Assembly: GCF_000208745.1 (NCBI RefSeq)
Contig: NC_030850.1
Coordinates: forward strand, 32,248,736-32,312,735
DNA: 64,000 nt
Direction: 5' to 3'
Source of the DNA: Theobroma cacao
Taxonomy: Eukaryota; Streptophyta; Magnoliopsida; Malvales; Malvaceae
The notes under the pieces were generated by a model, which was not told the DNA's origin, ran no database searches, and worked only from the letters and a program-made list of their open reading frames with translations. Of the stretch, positions 38,402 to 49,023 are shown piece after piece; position 1 is the stretch's first letter, and every line of letters begins with the position of its first letter. The position numbers were made by a program, and so were the translations under genes.

Positions 38402-39190
38402 ACAAACTTAAATGTGCCTTCCCCCAGGAATTAATCAAACAGGAGCAGCAAGACCTGCGTCTCAATTTCATATTATTATTATTATTAATTATATATTGTA
38501 TATAGGCCACAATTCAAGGCGGTAAGTTAAAGGGCGACGATAATCCTATTTAAATTAGCAGGAAATTTTTTTATCTGAAGCCCTTCTTCCCCTCTTAGTA
38601 ATTATCAATTTATTTTATTTTTCTTTTTGATTGGATATTTAGCTTTGTTGGGGAAGGTTCCGTATCAAAAAAAAAAAAACTATGTACAATAAGTTTATAG
38701 GAAAATCATCGGTACGACTGTATCTGAAAAATATTAATGGGAAGTATATATATAGTGTAGTAAATTAATTATAGTAACAAACATTCTCTCCGTCACTTTC
38801 TTTTTTATAGAGCTCGTGTTATATCGTACACACAGATGGAATGGCTGAGAGATGGGACATCGAGATCAATTTGGACAAGTTCCTTAATGCGACAATTAAT
38901 CATTAAGTTCTATGACTACACTTGTTTCCAAAAACATTTATCACATGTTTAAACTTGGTGCTCAATATTCTTGCAGACTCTACATGATCACCAAACTCAG
39001 TTACTTGGCGTTCACACGTTTTCTTAATAAACGCGTAGACAAAAATGCATTTGTTTTTGTTAACTTCGTACAGTTTGCTCTTCTGCTTTTTTTAAGTCCC
39101 TTTAATCTCATTTTTATTTCTTTCTATTTTTTTTCTTTGCTCCATTATTTCTTTCTAGTTATGTGAAAATTGTCAATGTAGTGATAAAAA
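38402..39190. other. 3' flank of the gibberellin 2-oxidase gene
   Basis: 3' UTR followed by AT-rich DNA. The open frame at 38912-39166 is a hydrophobic low-complexity run without a recognisable domain. Confidence 0.5.
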
Positions 39191-39600
39191 AAATTCTACA
39201 TCAGTTAAATTGGAGATATAATGGGTACATAAATATAATAAGGATCATATATACTTAATTATTATAAATTGGTTTTAAGTTAGATATCCATCTAAAGTTT
39301 AAAATGGTATCATATGAAATCAACGTCATGTGATAAGTTCATTATTCTTACATATGAGAATGAGTGTTATAGTTAAATTGAGAATCAATTGTCTCTAACA
39401 TGATATCAAGTAATCGTTGTCTTTACTCATGCCTACATGTGAAGTCACTGTTACGTAATAAGTTTATTTTCCTTAAACGTGAAGAAGAGTGTAAAAATTA
39501 AATTAAAAGCATATATTATGGACATAAAAATATAATAAATATTACTCTACCTATATATTAGTTGATTTTAAGTTCGATACTCACCTAAAATTTAACAAAA
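39191..39600 (+). mobile_element. TRIM-like miniature LTR element, decayed
   Basis: Two direct repeats (about 39203-39302 and 39498-39594) share TAAATT..A, ACATAAA.ATATAATAA, TTTTAAGTT.GATA and CTAAA.TTTA. Directly after the first is ATGGTATCATATG (from 39303), close to the initiator-Met tRNA primer-binding site TGGTATCAGAGC of plant copia and TRIM elements. The 190-bp interior has no coding and contains a half-repeat of itself (GTGATAAGTT.ATT against GTAATAAGTTTATT). Whole-element size fits a TRIM. Clean TG..CA ends and target duplication were not found. Confidence 0.5.
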
Positions 39601-41260
39601 ATAACTTGATAAAAAGCTTTATTTGCCTACCCAAGGAAAGCATTCCGAAGGGAGAAATGCAGGGGAAAACTGAAAAGAAGAGAAATGCATAGGATCTCAC
39701 CCAAAAAAAAAAAAAGGTAAAACAGAAACGCATAGGGTAGTGTTTGGACCAAGCTACGTATAGGCTATAGGGGAAAATTAAAATATAAGAGAATTGCACA
39801 GGATGTCACCAAAAAAAAAAAGAAAACTGCATAAGATAGTGTTTGGACCAAGCTACATATAGGCTATAGTTATTACTAGCTAGGTTACGTTTATAATAAG
39901 GCACATGCATTAAAAGTGTGTTAGGTTAATGGGCAATTGAAAAGGCTCGAATGAATTTTAAATGAAGTGTCCACTTTATTTGATCACATTGGTCAAAATT
40001 GATTTAATTTCAATAAAAAAAATCATTTGCAGACTCAATTTTTCTAGTTGTGATTTATATAACTTGTCAACTCTCATTAAGATAAGATACTAACTAAATA
40101 AGAGAGACAGGTGAAAATTAAATCAGAAAACAACTTGAAGCTATATAAACAGCATATGAAGAATACAATTAGGCACAATCAATGGAACTTGATTGAAAAG
40201 AATTTCCAAACTCGTCCATTTTGTGGATTTTCCTTTTCATCTTCAAAATATTAACTTCAATTAGGTAGATCTAGATCGAGAGAATCTGTAGGTTTCTGAG
40301 ACTTTTCTTTTGGTATATTTTTTTTGCTCGCCTTGGCTAAGTCAAGAATGATCAAGGAAATGATGAAAAGGCAGTGGCCCAGTAAGGTTTTCTTTTGGTA
40401 CATATGTAGCAATAAGCTGTAAGTAGTCTAAATTGATCAAATCGAAAGGTAAAAAATTATGATTCTTCAACATTTGGAGAGGTTAATTGCATGTTTAATT
40501 ATGCTCTCTCTTGCTAGATATGGTTATTTTTTTTTTCTCTTGGTTTAATTTTATGGAACTGCATGTGACTACTGTTCTTAATTTCCCCAAGGTAAAGGTT
40601 ACCTTCTATAAGTGGAAAGTATGGCATGGGAATCCTACGAATGATAGATAAAGTATTAAAATCACAAAAACAGAATCGTGTGTTGAAATTTTATTCATAA
40701 AGATGTACTAGGCCGGTTTATAAATTTGCTGTTGCCGGGCCACACGTGATGGTGTTGTGCTATATATATTGATGTAATAAATTAGGTATACCTAGGAAAA
40801 TTACATAATACCAAGATCTCCATCTCTTGCACTAATTCATCTATAAATTGGTTTTATGTCGCAATCATTTGACCCAGCTAAGTTCCCAAAACTGAGTTGC
40901 ATTCGATGCAGACACCTTCCAGTTTTGTGCATGTGTTTGCAGCTAAGGGCATGCCAAGAGCTCTCGTGTGAAACACTAGTCTTAAAAGCAAACAATGGGA
41001 GCAAAATTATATATATGTATTGGTGGGATCATGCCACTCTTATTTTCAATCTCACCAACTGTGACAAAGAAACCAGTCTAAGTGGTGGTTCGGTCAACCA
41101 GATGGTGCCTTGTGAAATTAATAGCCTTTTCTTGGTAATGAAAACGACAAAGACTTAACATCGAGTTTTAAACCAGATTAGGATACTTACTTCTTTAGGC
41201 AGATTTCCTAAATTGCATTGATATATTTGGTTGGTTGAATCCCATTGTTGATATGTAATA
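39601..41260. other. intergenic, no gene recognised
   Basis: A 40-bp stretch is duplicated here (TAGTGTTTGGACCAAGCTAC at about 39738 and 39837, with GGCTATAG following each). The open frame at 40856-41158 has many Cys but no recognisable pattern and no supporting splice or promoter signal. Confidence 0.45.
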
Positions 41261-41262
41261 AA

Positions 41263-41269
<7 letters not shown>

Positions 41270-41304
<35 letters not shown>

Positions 41305-41314
41305 GGNAATAAAT

Positions 41315-41350
<36 letters not shown>
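41270..41350. repeat. TA microsatellite with one undetermined base
   Basis: Two (TA)n runs flank AGTAGGNAATAAATTATT, with a single N at 41307. The near-symmetry around the N suggests a local assembly join. Confidence 0.9.
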
Positions 41351-41352
<2 letters not shown>

Positions 41353-41414
41353 TATGTTCTTCATTTTTAAATTATTTATATAATTTAATTATTCAACATT
41401 TGCATGGATTATAT

Positions 41415-42630
41415 TAGTGGCGGAGCCAGAATTTTATATTTGGGGGACAAAAAATCAAAACTAATATTTGTAAATTAAATTGTTATACTAAAAATTCAAT
41501 GTTCGACAATATTATAAAACAATTTAGACAAAAAAAATTCATATGAAATTTATACAAATAATTCCTGAAAATTATTCAAAGAAATCAATTTTAATAATTT
41601 CCTTAAAAGAATTAACTAGTATAATTATAAATAATTTAATAATGACAATAATTTCAATTTCTAGATAAACTTAATAATAAAAAAAAATTAACAAATATAA
41701 TAACAATAATATCAATGGGAAGCAATCCCATATAAAATATTAAGCACTATCAATAAACAATTCAATGAAAGAGTAATTCTCTAAAATTAATTAAAAAAAT
41801 TAAATATAATATTAATAAACAATTCAACGAAGAAGCAATCTTTGAATAAAAAATTTAATTGTTCACAAGAATCTAAATAAAAAAAAACACAACTAATTTG
41901 TAGGAAAACAATCAAGTAATCCCTAAATAAATAAGTAATAACCAATCTTAGATGCTTAATCTAATTGCTTTCAACAACAAATGGTTAAGACGGTAAATCC
42001 TAAATCAAAATCATCAAGTAAAAATTTTTAAATAAAGAAAAAATTTAAAGTTGAAAATATTAAAATTAAAATAAGTAAATAAACCAATCTTATCAAGTAT
42101 TATGACATGAAAATTGAGTTACTGACTAAAAGTTTTCTACATAGAGAATGTTGAAAAGCAAAACAGTGTAAAAAAAAATATTTTTTGTTTTTATAGTATT
42201 TGATAAAAGGAAAAGAGAGCAAGTGGTGGTTGTAAGGTTTTGAAGTGATGGGGTTTAAAAATAATTCTATTGCAATTGGTTTTATTATTATGTTTGAAAA
42301 ACGCAATGGATTTTGTTTTAGTCCTATTAAAATTAGTTGTTGATTAATTGTTGTATGATATTTAACTAAATAAAAAATTATTATAAGGGTAAAATTATAA
42401 AATTTTTAAAAATAAAAATATATTAGAAAAATTTTAAAATTTTTCTAATGATGAAATTATAAAATTTCTAAAAAGTAAAAACAAATTACAAAATTTAAAA
42501 ATTATTGAAAAAACAAAATTATAAAATTTTTAAAATATATATATAAATTATAAAAATTTAAAAAATTGTTAAAAGAGGCGGGGGGCTCCACTAACACCCA
42601 CACCCCCCCCCCCCCCCCCCTCCGCCTCTG
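41415..42630. mobile_element. non-autonomous hAT element with target-site duplication
   Basis: A 1216-bp element. The left end TAGTGGCGGAGCCAG and the right end, read inward, CAGAGGCGGAGG form the terminal inverted repeat seen in plant hAT (Tip100-like) elements. The 8-bp flanks GATTATAT (41407-41414) and GATTGTAT (42631-42638) match at 7 of 8 positions. The interior is AT-rich, with no transposase. An 18-C homopolymer (42603-42620) lies just inside the right terminus. The open frame at 42100-42306 is not meaningful. Confidence 0.75.
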
Positions 42631-42638
42631 GATTGTAT

Positions 42639-44499
42639 GACAGAATATTCAATACCTTTTCATGATAATACAGATAGCCCATTAGTCACGAGAGGATACC
42701 AACTCATTCTAATTTCTAGTTTGACGTACTTATCATGATTTTAATTAGGATGATGGATGTCAATCAGATGAAAACTACATGGTGATGATATGATTTTACA
42801 GTCAAATGGGCCTGATTTGGAGCCAACAGCTTATATGGGACCCATGCCTATTTATAGGATAATCTTGTGTGTTGGCCAACCAGTTGCTTGGATGCATCAG
42901 ATTGTCAGGATCATTCCTGATTCCACCACTGTTCAACTACAATATAAAATTCTGTCTCACTCTCTTTCTGTTTCGGAGGATGAAGATGAAGTTGTCCAAC
43001 GCTCGTTGACTCATGTAGATTACTTGATCCAAGTACGCCCCTCATGACTTGTATGGCACGAATTGCATGACCAAATTTCACGTACAGGTTAATGTATTTG
43101 TTTATGAAGAAATTATACTCTAAGCTATATTTAGCATTTTATAACCTATTTTGAACAGTGAATAGCTCACCCAATCGGTTTCTTCCCACCAACTTATTTT
43201 CTCCACAGCCTTTTTTTCCCCTTTGGAAACAAATCTTCATTTACTTGCGCATTAAAATCATTGGCAAATTCAAGAGTAGTTAAACAGATGAGTGTTTATA
43301 TAGGGGAAGCTAAGAAGCTCAAAATTGATGGTTGGGTTGATTATTTTCAAGGCTTCAAAGAGCAATGGCTTCTTTAGTTTTGTTACTGGAAGCACTAATG
43401 ATATTCCGATGCCAAAATCATGATCTTTTGTCGAACAAGATAGCGAAGGAAACTCCTTATAACACCAACCATGATGTGGGAAAACAAGGGTACCATGGCT
43501 ACATTTGGAGTAGCATGAGCCAGATGAAGGAGGAGGATGCTCGCACATGGAAAATAGCTGAGTCTTGCATATGGCCTTGAAAATCGTATGCTGTTTGATT
43601 TTCTTTTGTTTTCTTTTTTCCTCCACTATACCTCACTTTTGAATTGCAGATATGTGCTGAAATCCTTTTTCTTAACTTTATATCTTTATTAGTACATCTA
43701 ATCAAGTATTTGAAAGAATAAAAAAGAATAACTTGATGTTGATGATATACTAATCAGCATCCACATCTCCCCATATAGGCTGCCTAGTAGCCTATTTTGA
43801 GTGTTTTAATTTTCTCCTCCTGCATTATTTTCAGCACAGAAAAGTGTATGTTCTTGTATCAATTATGCGCTACACCTTTATAACAAGGCTTTGATTCTCA
43901 TAATGTTTCAGTGCTAGGATACATGCTGAAATAGTTTTGTTCGCCTATTTAAAAGCATGTCATTTTAATGACAGACATGACTAGCAAAAGAAATTGGGAA
44001 ACCTGAGAAAAGACTCCAGCAAACTACCCAAAAAGGTCACAACAAGAGAAAACACCACAACCCAGCCTTGATTCAATTCCTTGTTTGGCTAGAGCATTTA
44101 AAACCAAGCCAGAATATCTAGATTACGGTGACTTGTTTCCTTGTTTCGCTAAAGCATCAGCCCACACAGTTATGTCTCCAGGCACTTTCTTTACTGCCAT
44201 GGGACTGGGACCTTAATCTTTGCATTCGTTGATTAACACCACATTGACAGATTTACTTTCTAATATGAGTGATGAATTGCCACTACATCAATCTTTAGTG
44301 AATGGTCCACTATAAATAGTTCCAGATCAGCTGTTAATATAAATGAAGGCTATTCATTGTTGAGTCAGCAATTTTGAAAATGTCGATTTATTATCTTTAT
44401 TGATGAATTTAAGTAAAGAGGATTATTGACAACAAGTAAGCATTACATGCATCTTGACCATTTTTAATTTCTTAGTTTTCAGCTTTCATATATATAAAT
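42639..44499. other. intergenic, two weak open frames
   Basis: Open frames at 42790-43047 (+, 85 residues, acidic middle) and 43365-43580 (+, 71 residues, hydrophobic start MASLVLLLEALMIF) are unrecognised. The second has a TATA-like TTTATATAG about 70 bp upstream (43294-43302), so a small secreted peptide cannot be excluded, but evidence is thin. The rest holds nothing I recognise. Confidence 0.3.
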
Positions 44500-44628
44500 T
44501 GTAGACACCTAAAAAATATATATATATAAATAAATAATAATAATAATAATAAATAAATAAATAATTTTAAATTATAATAAAATAAACTAAAATATAAAAT
44601 AATATAAAATAAAATAAAAAAAAAAAGG

Positions 44629-44757
44629 GGATGGCTGGGCGTACGCCTAGCCATCCCTTCCCCATCCCTTCCCCAACCACCCTGCATGATGGGGTTCTGG
44701 CCACCAACTCCCTGGTGCCAGAACCCCATCGCCGGGTTGTCCAAATTTTTGGACAAC
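44629..44757 (-). other. three consecutive hairpins in the LTR transcript region
   Basis: Inverted repeats lie at 44736-44757 (GTTGTCCAAA..TTTGGACAAC), 44688-44730 (stem GATGGGGTTCTGG with CCAGAACCCCATC) and 44629-44656 (GGATGGCTGGGCG..CGCCTAGCCATCC, one mismatch). The first two are present at 241-272 and 275-314 in the other copy, where one stem pair differs on both arms (T-A here, G-C there). Confidence 0.8.
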
Positions 44758-45675
44758 TCGACTCTTTAAAGGCTACCTGCAAAGAACAAAAAAAAAGATA
44801 ACAAAAAACAAAAAAAAAATCTTAGATCTACTAGCAGCTACCTAGCTACACAAAATAAAAAAAAATCAAAAAAATCAAAAGGGAGGAGCCAAAAATCGAA
44901 TCGGGGTTTCAACGGGGGATTCGGCTTGAGGGAGAAAGATCGGTGAGCGGTGAAGGGAGGTTTGGATCAGTGGAGTGCCGATCACCGGCGTGAGAAAGCC
45001 TAAACCCGTTTCGGTCATCTCCGACCGAAGGCAAAAGGGGTGCCCGATCCGTCGATCGGAAGGGAAGAGGGTTTCAAGAGAGGGTGCGAGGAAGCCGGCG
45101 AGAGATTCGAGGGAAGAGAAGACGGGACGCCGGCTCTAGCAAAGAAAGGAGGCTTTTTCTAGAGAGAAGGGAGAGGGTGCAACTAGAGAAAGAAAATGAA
45201 ATCTGAAAATGAGAGGAAAGGTCAAAAATGGGATTTATATACTCGAGTTTAAGGTCTAAACGGCGTCGTTTCAGTGGAGTGAAGAATTCAAAAGGTCGAC
45301 GCCTAAATGATGTCGTTTGAGGGAGTCCCCAAAGTCCAAAACGGTGCGTTTAGGAGAGGGCCAGACGGACCAAGGAAACAGGCTTGGGAGACCTCTATGC
45401 AGCCCAGACAACTTGGGTCATCTTTCTAGCCCAAGCAAGGTGAGGCCTTACCCGTTTCTTGTGGATTTGGGCTTATTGTTTTGGACTTATCTAGTTTATT
45501 TAATTATTTGCTTAGTTTTAATAAAAATATATAAATAATAACAAAAAATATTAATATTATAAATATATTTGGAGGCTTGCAAAATAATAATAATAATTCA
45601 TGATGCAAATGTATATATATATATATATTATATTATATTTTTTAAAAAAAAATAAAAAAATAAAAAAATAAATAA

Positions 45676-45820
45676 NNNNNNNNNNNNNNNNNNNNNNNNN
45701 NNNNNNNNNNNNNNNNNNNNNNNNNNNNNNNNNNNNNNNNNNNNNNNNNNNNNNNNNNNNNNNNNNNNNNNNNNNNNNNNNNNNNNNNNNNNNNNNNNNN
45801 NNNNNNNNNNNNNNNNNNNN
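45676..45820. other. assembly gap (145 N)
   Basis: Run of N inside the solo LTR, after an A-rich stretch. True length unknown. Confidence 0.99.
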
Positions 45821-46909
45821 ATTTTCACCGAAGCGTCGGGATAAATCTGAACTCTAGATTTCAAAACCCATTAAGTCAAATAGTCATTGTTAAAAAATAA
45901 TATATGTAGGAAAATTTTGTTACATTCGAATTAATTTAAATAAATATTACTAAATAAAGTTAATCCAATCGTTTAAAAATTAATTAATTATTTATTAGAT
46001 AAGCTTTGTAATCAAGTAAAAAAATTGACCAACAACAAATATGGATTTAAATAGAAAACCAAAAAATAAAGTATATATAAATAATAAATAATAAATAATA
46101 AATAATCCAAAATTTTTTAAACAATCAATAAACGCGTGCATGTAGATATCATCATTTTATACTGTCATTGCATGCCACTCTTATTTTGCAAATGGCGCGG
46201 GAATCCTGATGATGGGATTTCCCCGAGGAGCTCGTAGAGACGAGTTCTTCCGAGGATATCTCTAGGTGAGGAGAATTTCGAGACTTCACCAAAGCGTTGG
46301 GATGGTCTTCGAATAATTTTTCAATAAAAGATCACCGACTCCATCATTTAAAATAAACAAGTCATGACATCATTTTACGCTTGCATCATGTGCATACGTA
46401 AAGCCAAATAAAAAACTCAGTCTGTCAATTTAATAAAAACTTAATTAATAAAGTAGGGATTAAATTAAGAAAAGACTATATTAAGATAACTTAAGATTAA
46501 ATGGTACTGTTCGTGGAACGGGCGCCACGGAGGTGCTAACCCTTCTCCATACGTAACCGCACTCCCGAACCCATCTCTAAAAATGTAGATAAGTTCTCGT
46601 TCTTTCGACGGGCCTAAAATTAATTTAGGACTTCGTCGATTAGAATCGGATTAATAGGTGACCAATCACACCTTAGATAAAAAAAATTGGTGGCGACTCC
46701 TAAACGAGATTTAATTTTCGCCCGCGTCTGACGAACGGGTTCCCGGACCCGCACGTTACGACATAAATATTATAACAACGATGCGCACACGGTCCATATA
46801 TATATATATAGAGAGAGAGAGAGAGCATTAAGGATTTAGGACCTAGTTTGATCCTGCAGGAATGCGTGCGTTAGTACATGGTGAAATGTGAAGCAAACAG
46901 CCCAATTTG

Positions 46910-49023
46910 TCAAGGGCTGATGAGCCAAGTGTCTCCTTCAACATAGTAAGTCCCTATAAAAGGCTCAGCCTCTTCTTCTGTCAGAATTCGTGCCCACGGT
47001 ACTCTTCCTGTAAAGTTGGCTCCCAGTCCACTGCACTTGTATTCTCCATAGTACACTCTACTGCAAGCACAACAAAAAAATTTTCAGTGTCACTGACTTC
47101 AGCCTAATTAAACAAAGCATTGATTAAATAGTAATTTTGTTTTTTTTTTTCTTGAGCTAGTGTTTATAACATAACATAAAGTAGTACTTGTTGAACTATA
47201 AACAAGTGGTATAATTGGAAGCATTGGACTTACGCATCACGTTTTCGGTCACCCCAATCACTCCACCCTTGGGGAAGAACAACCCTGTCCATGAAGGTGT
47301 AAGAGAACACAACCCTTGAATAATCGCCCCAGGCTCTACCAAGGTAGACCATGCCAGGGGCACTGCCGGTGACCACACAATCTTTGAATGAGAACCCACT
47401 GGCCAATGATGCATTGGATCGCTTTTGAGCTGTGAGAGAGGCTACCTTCTTGGATATGGAATTCACAGTGCAGTTCTGCACATGGAAGTTGGAACATAAA
47501 AAAAATGCTACTAGGCCTAATTTGAAGATTAAAAATTTACATTGGTCACGCAGATAACAAAATGGACCTTATTACTACATTAGGCTTGGGTCAGCAAATA
47601 AAAGCAACAGGTCCAGTTGAAAGCCCAGCAATAAGTTTTGGATGCAACAGACTTACCTCGTAAAGGGACCTGCCGTAGCCGAAAATGAAATCAACAGAGC
47701 CTTGGATAAAGCAATTATTGAGGTAGTGGAGACCCTTGTGATCATAAAGAGTGTCTTGATCCCCATAAAAACTGCAGTTATAAAATGCAGCCTTGGTCCC
47801 TGATATCCGAAGTGCCACGGCTTGACCCCCTCTTGATCCAATCTGATGCGGGACTGTGTTCTGCATCAAGCAAATTCGGCCATCAAATTTCTTTAGGAAA
47901 TTTGGTAAGTATTTGAAACCATTAGTTTTTCTCCTTTAATGATATTCCTTCTTCATTGCATATTAAAAATCAAAAGTATGTAATAATTATTTTTTATCAA
48001 GTTTAATTCTATCAAATAGTTTTTTCATTCTCTTTCTATTCCAAACATAGAACCAAATGTGCACTTAAAAATTTATGAAATGTTTCGAGTGTCAATGGAA
48101 TCTTTATGCCCACCTTGTGTGTAACCCAGCCAACAACAAATTCAATTTTCATAAAAAATAATAACAGTTAAAAATAGATGCTTTCGATGAGCTGTAAGCA
48201 TCTCTATTTCAGAGTTTTCATCTGAACTGTCTGGAAAATGGAAAAATGCAACTGGAATTGAAGTCTAAGATTTAGTAATGCGAGAGACCTCGCCAAAGGA
48301 ATATTTACTAATTTATCTCTACTTTTACTATGGCATGCTTAAAAATCCTGTCAGGTTTACCTCAAACTTCATGTTGATGGCCACAAAATAATTTGCATCC
48401 ACAGCAACTGTCGCACTCTGAAATGTCTTCAAAGGCATCCCATCTTTGCCAGGACCTGATGCGGTGTCGTTCCCAGTGATGGTCGGTGGGTTACTCGCAT
48501 CCCCTAGAAAGGTAATGAAGGGCAATGTTCTAGGGATGACAATCTTTTCCCTGGAAATATTAAGCTTTTCATTACAAATTGTTATAATGTCTCAAGCACG
48601 TGACCTGAAATGTAAATAAGCTGCAACATTGAATTTAATATACCTGTAAATGCCTGGTTTGATCACCAGAATGACTCTCCTGCTGTTGCGTGATGGAATG
48701 CTGCTAAGGGCTTCATTAATAGTCCTGAAATCGCCACTTCCATCTTGACCAACAGTAATTCTCACTTTGTTCATCTCAGCCATCCTCAGCTTATCGTCAA
48801 GAACTCTCCCTTTAGCGCCAGGTGACTGAATGAGGGATTCAGCTTGCCAGAAAATCTGCTTACTTTTGTGATTTCGGACATGCCAGCTGAGCCATTTGTC
48901 ATAGTCTGTTTCACTGCCTGGATTGCTCGAAGTAGTTTTTAAGTAAGAGTTGCAGAAAACAATAAGGAAGAGAACGAGTTGGAAATAGTACTCTGAAGCC
49001 ATGAGAAGACGCACGAATGTCAT
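46910..49023 (-). CDS. pectin methylesterase without pro-domain, 388 aa
   Basis: The enzyme removes methyl groups from cell-wall homogalacturonan (CE8 family) and should be secreted. Minus-strand exons are 49023-48644, 48550-48361, 47860-47657, 47475-47234 and 47060-46910; phases close to 388 residues. A hydrophobic N-terminal signal ([13 protein letters not shown], about 12-24) precedes a short non-PMEI linker, so this is a group without the inhibitor-like pro-region. All active-site segments are intact: [17 protein letters not shown] (Q203), GDQDTLYDH (Q225, D226), SVDFIFGYG (D247) and [10 protein letters not shown] (R305, W307). The end [18 protein letters not shown] resembles the Arabidopsis PME68/PME53-like branch, from memory. 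A second ATG at 49002 (MASEYYF) is an equally good start and would shorten the protein by seven residues. Confidence 0.93.

Larger units (their letters stand above)
44500..46763 (-). mobile_element. solo LTR, about 2.26 kb, with 5-bp target-site duplication
   Basis: Read on the minus strand the element starts TGTCGTAACG (46763) and ends TGTCTACA (44500), giving the TG..CA ends of an LTR. The 5-bp flanks are identical: TAAAT at 44495-44499 and TAAAT at 46764-46768. The U3-like part contains GGAGTCGCCACC and GTTCGGGAGTGCGGTTACGT strings that I associate with long Ty3/Gypsy-type LTRs. Next come paired AAACG.CGT motifs, a TATA box (TATATAAA at 45241-45234), a CT-rich leader, an acceptor-like TTCTTTGCAG, three hairpins and an AT-rich tail. 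No gag-pol coding is present, so this is a solo LTR. An N gap lies inside. The copy at 1-418 belongs to the same family. Confidence 0.8.

Noticed and set aside
40856..41158. Cys-containing 100-codon open frame resembling a zinc-binding protein
   Set aside because: Cys spacing fits no known finger and the frame includes low-complexity stretches; no promoter or splice support.
42790..43047. 85-codon open frame with protein-like composition
   Set aside because: No family recognised, no splice-consistent continuation; kept only as a note in the intergenic entry.
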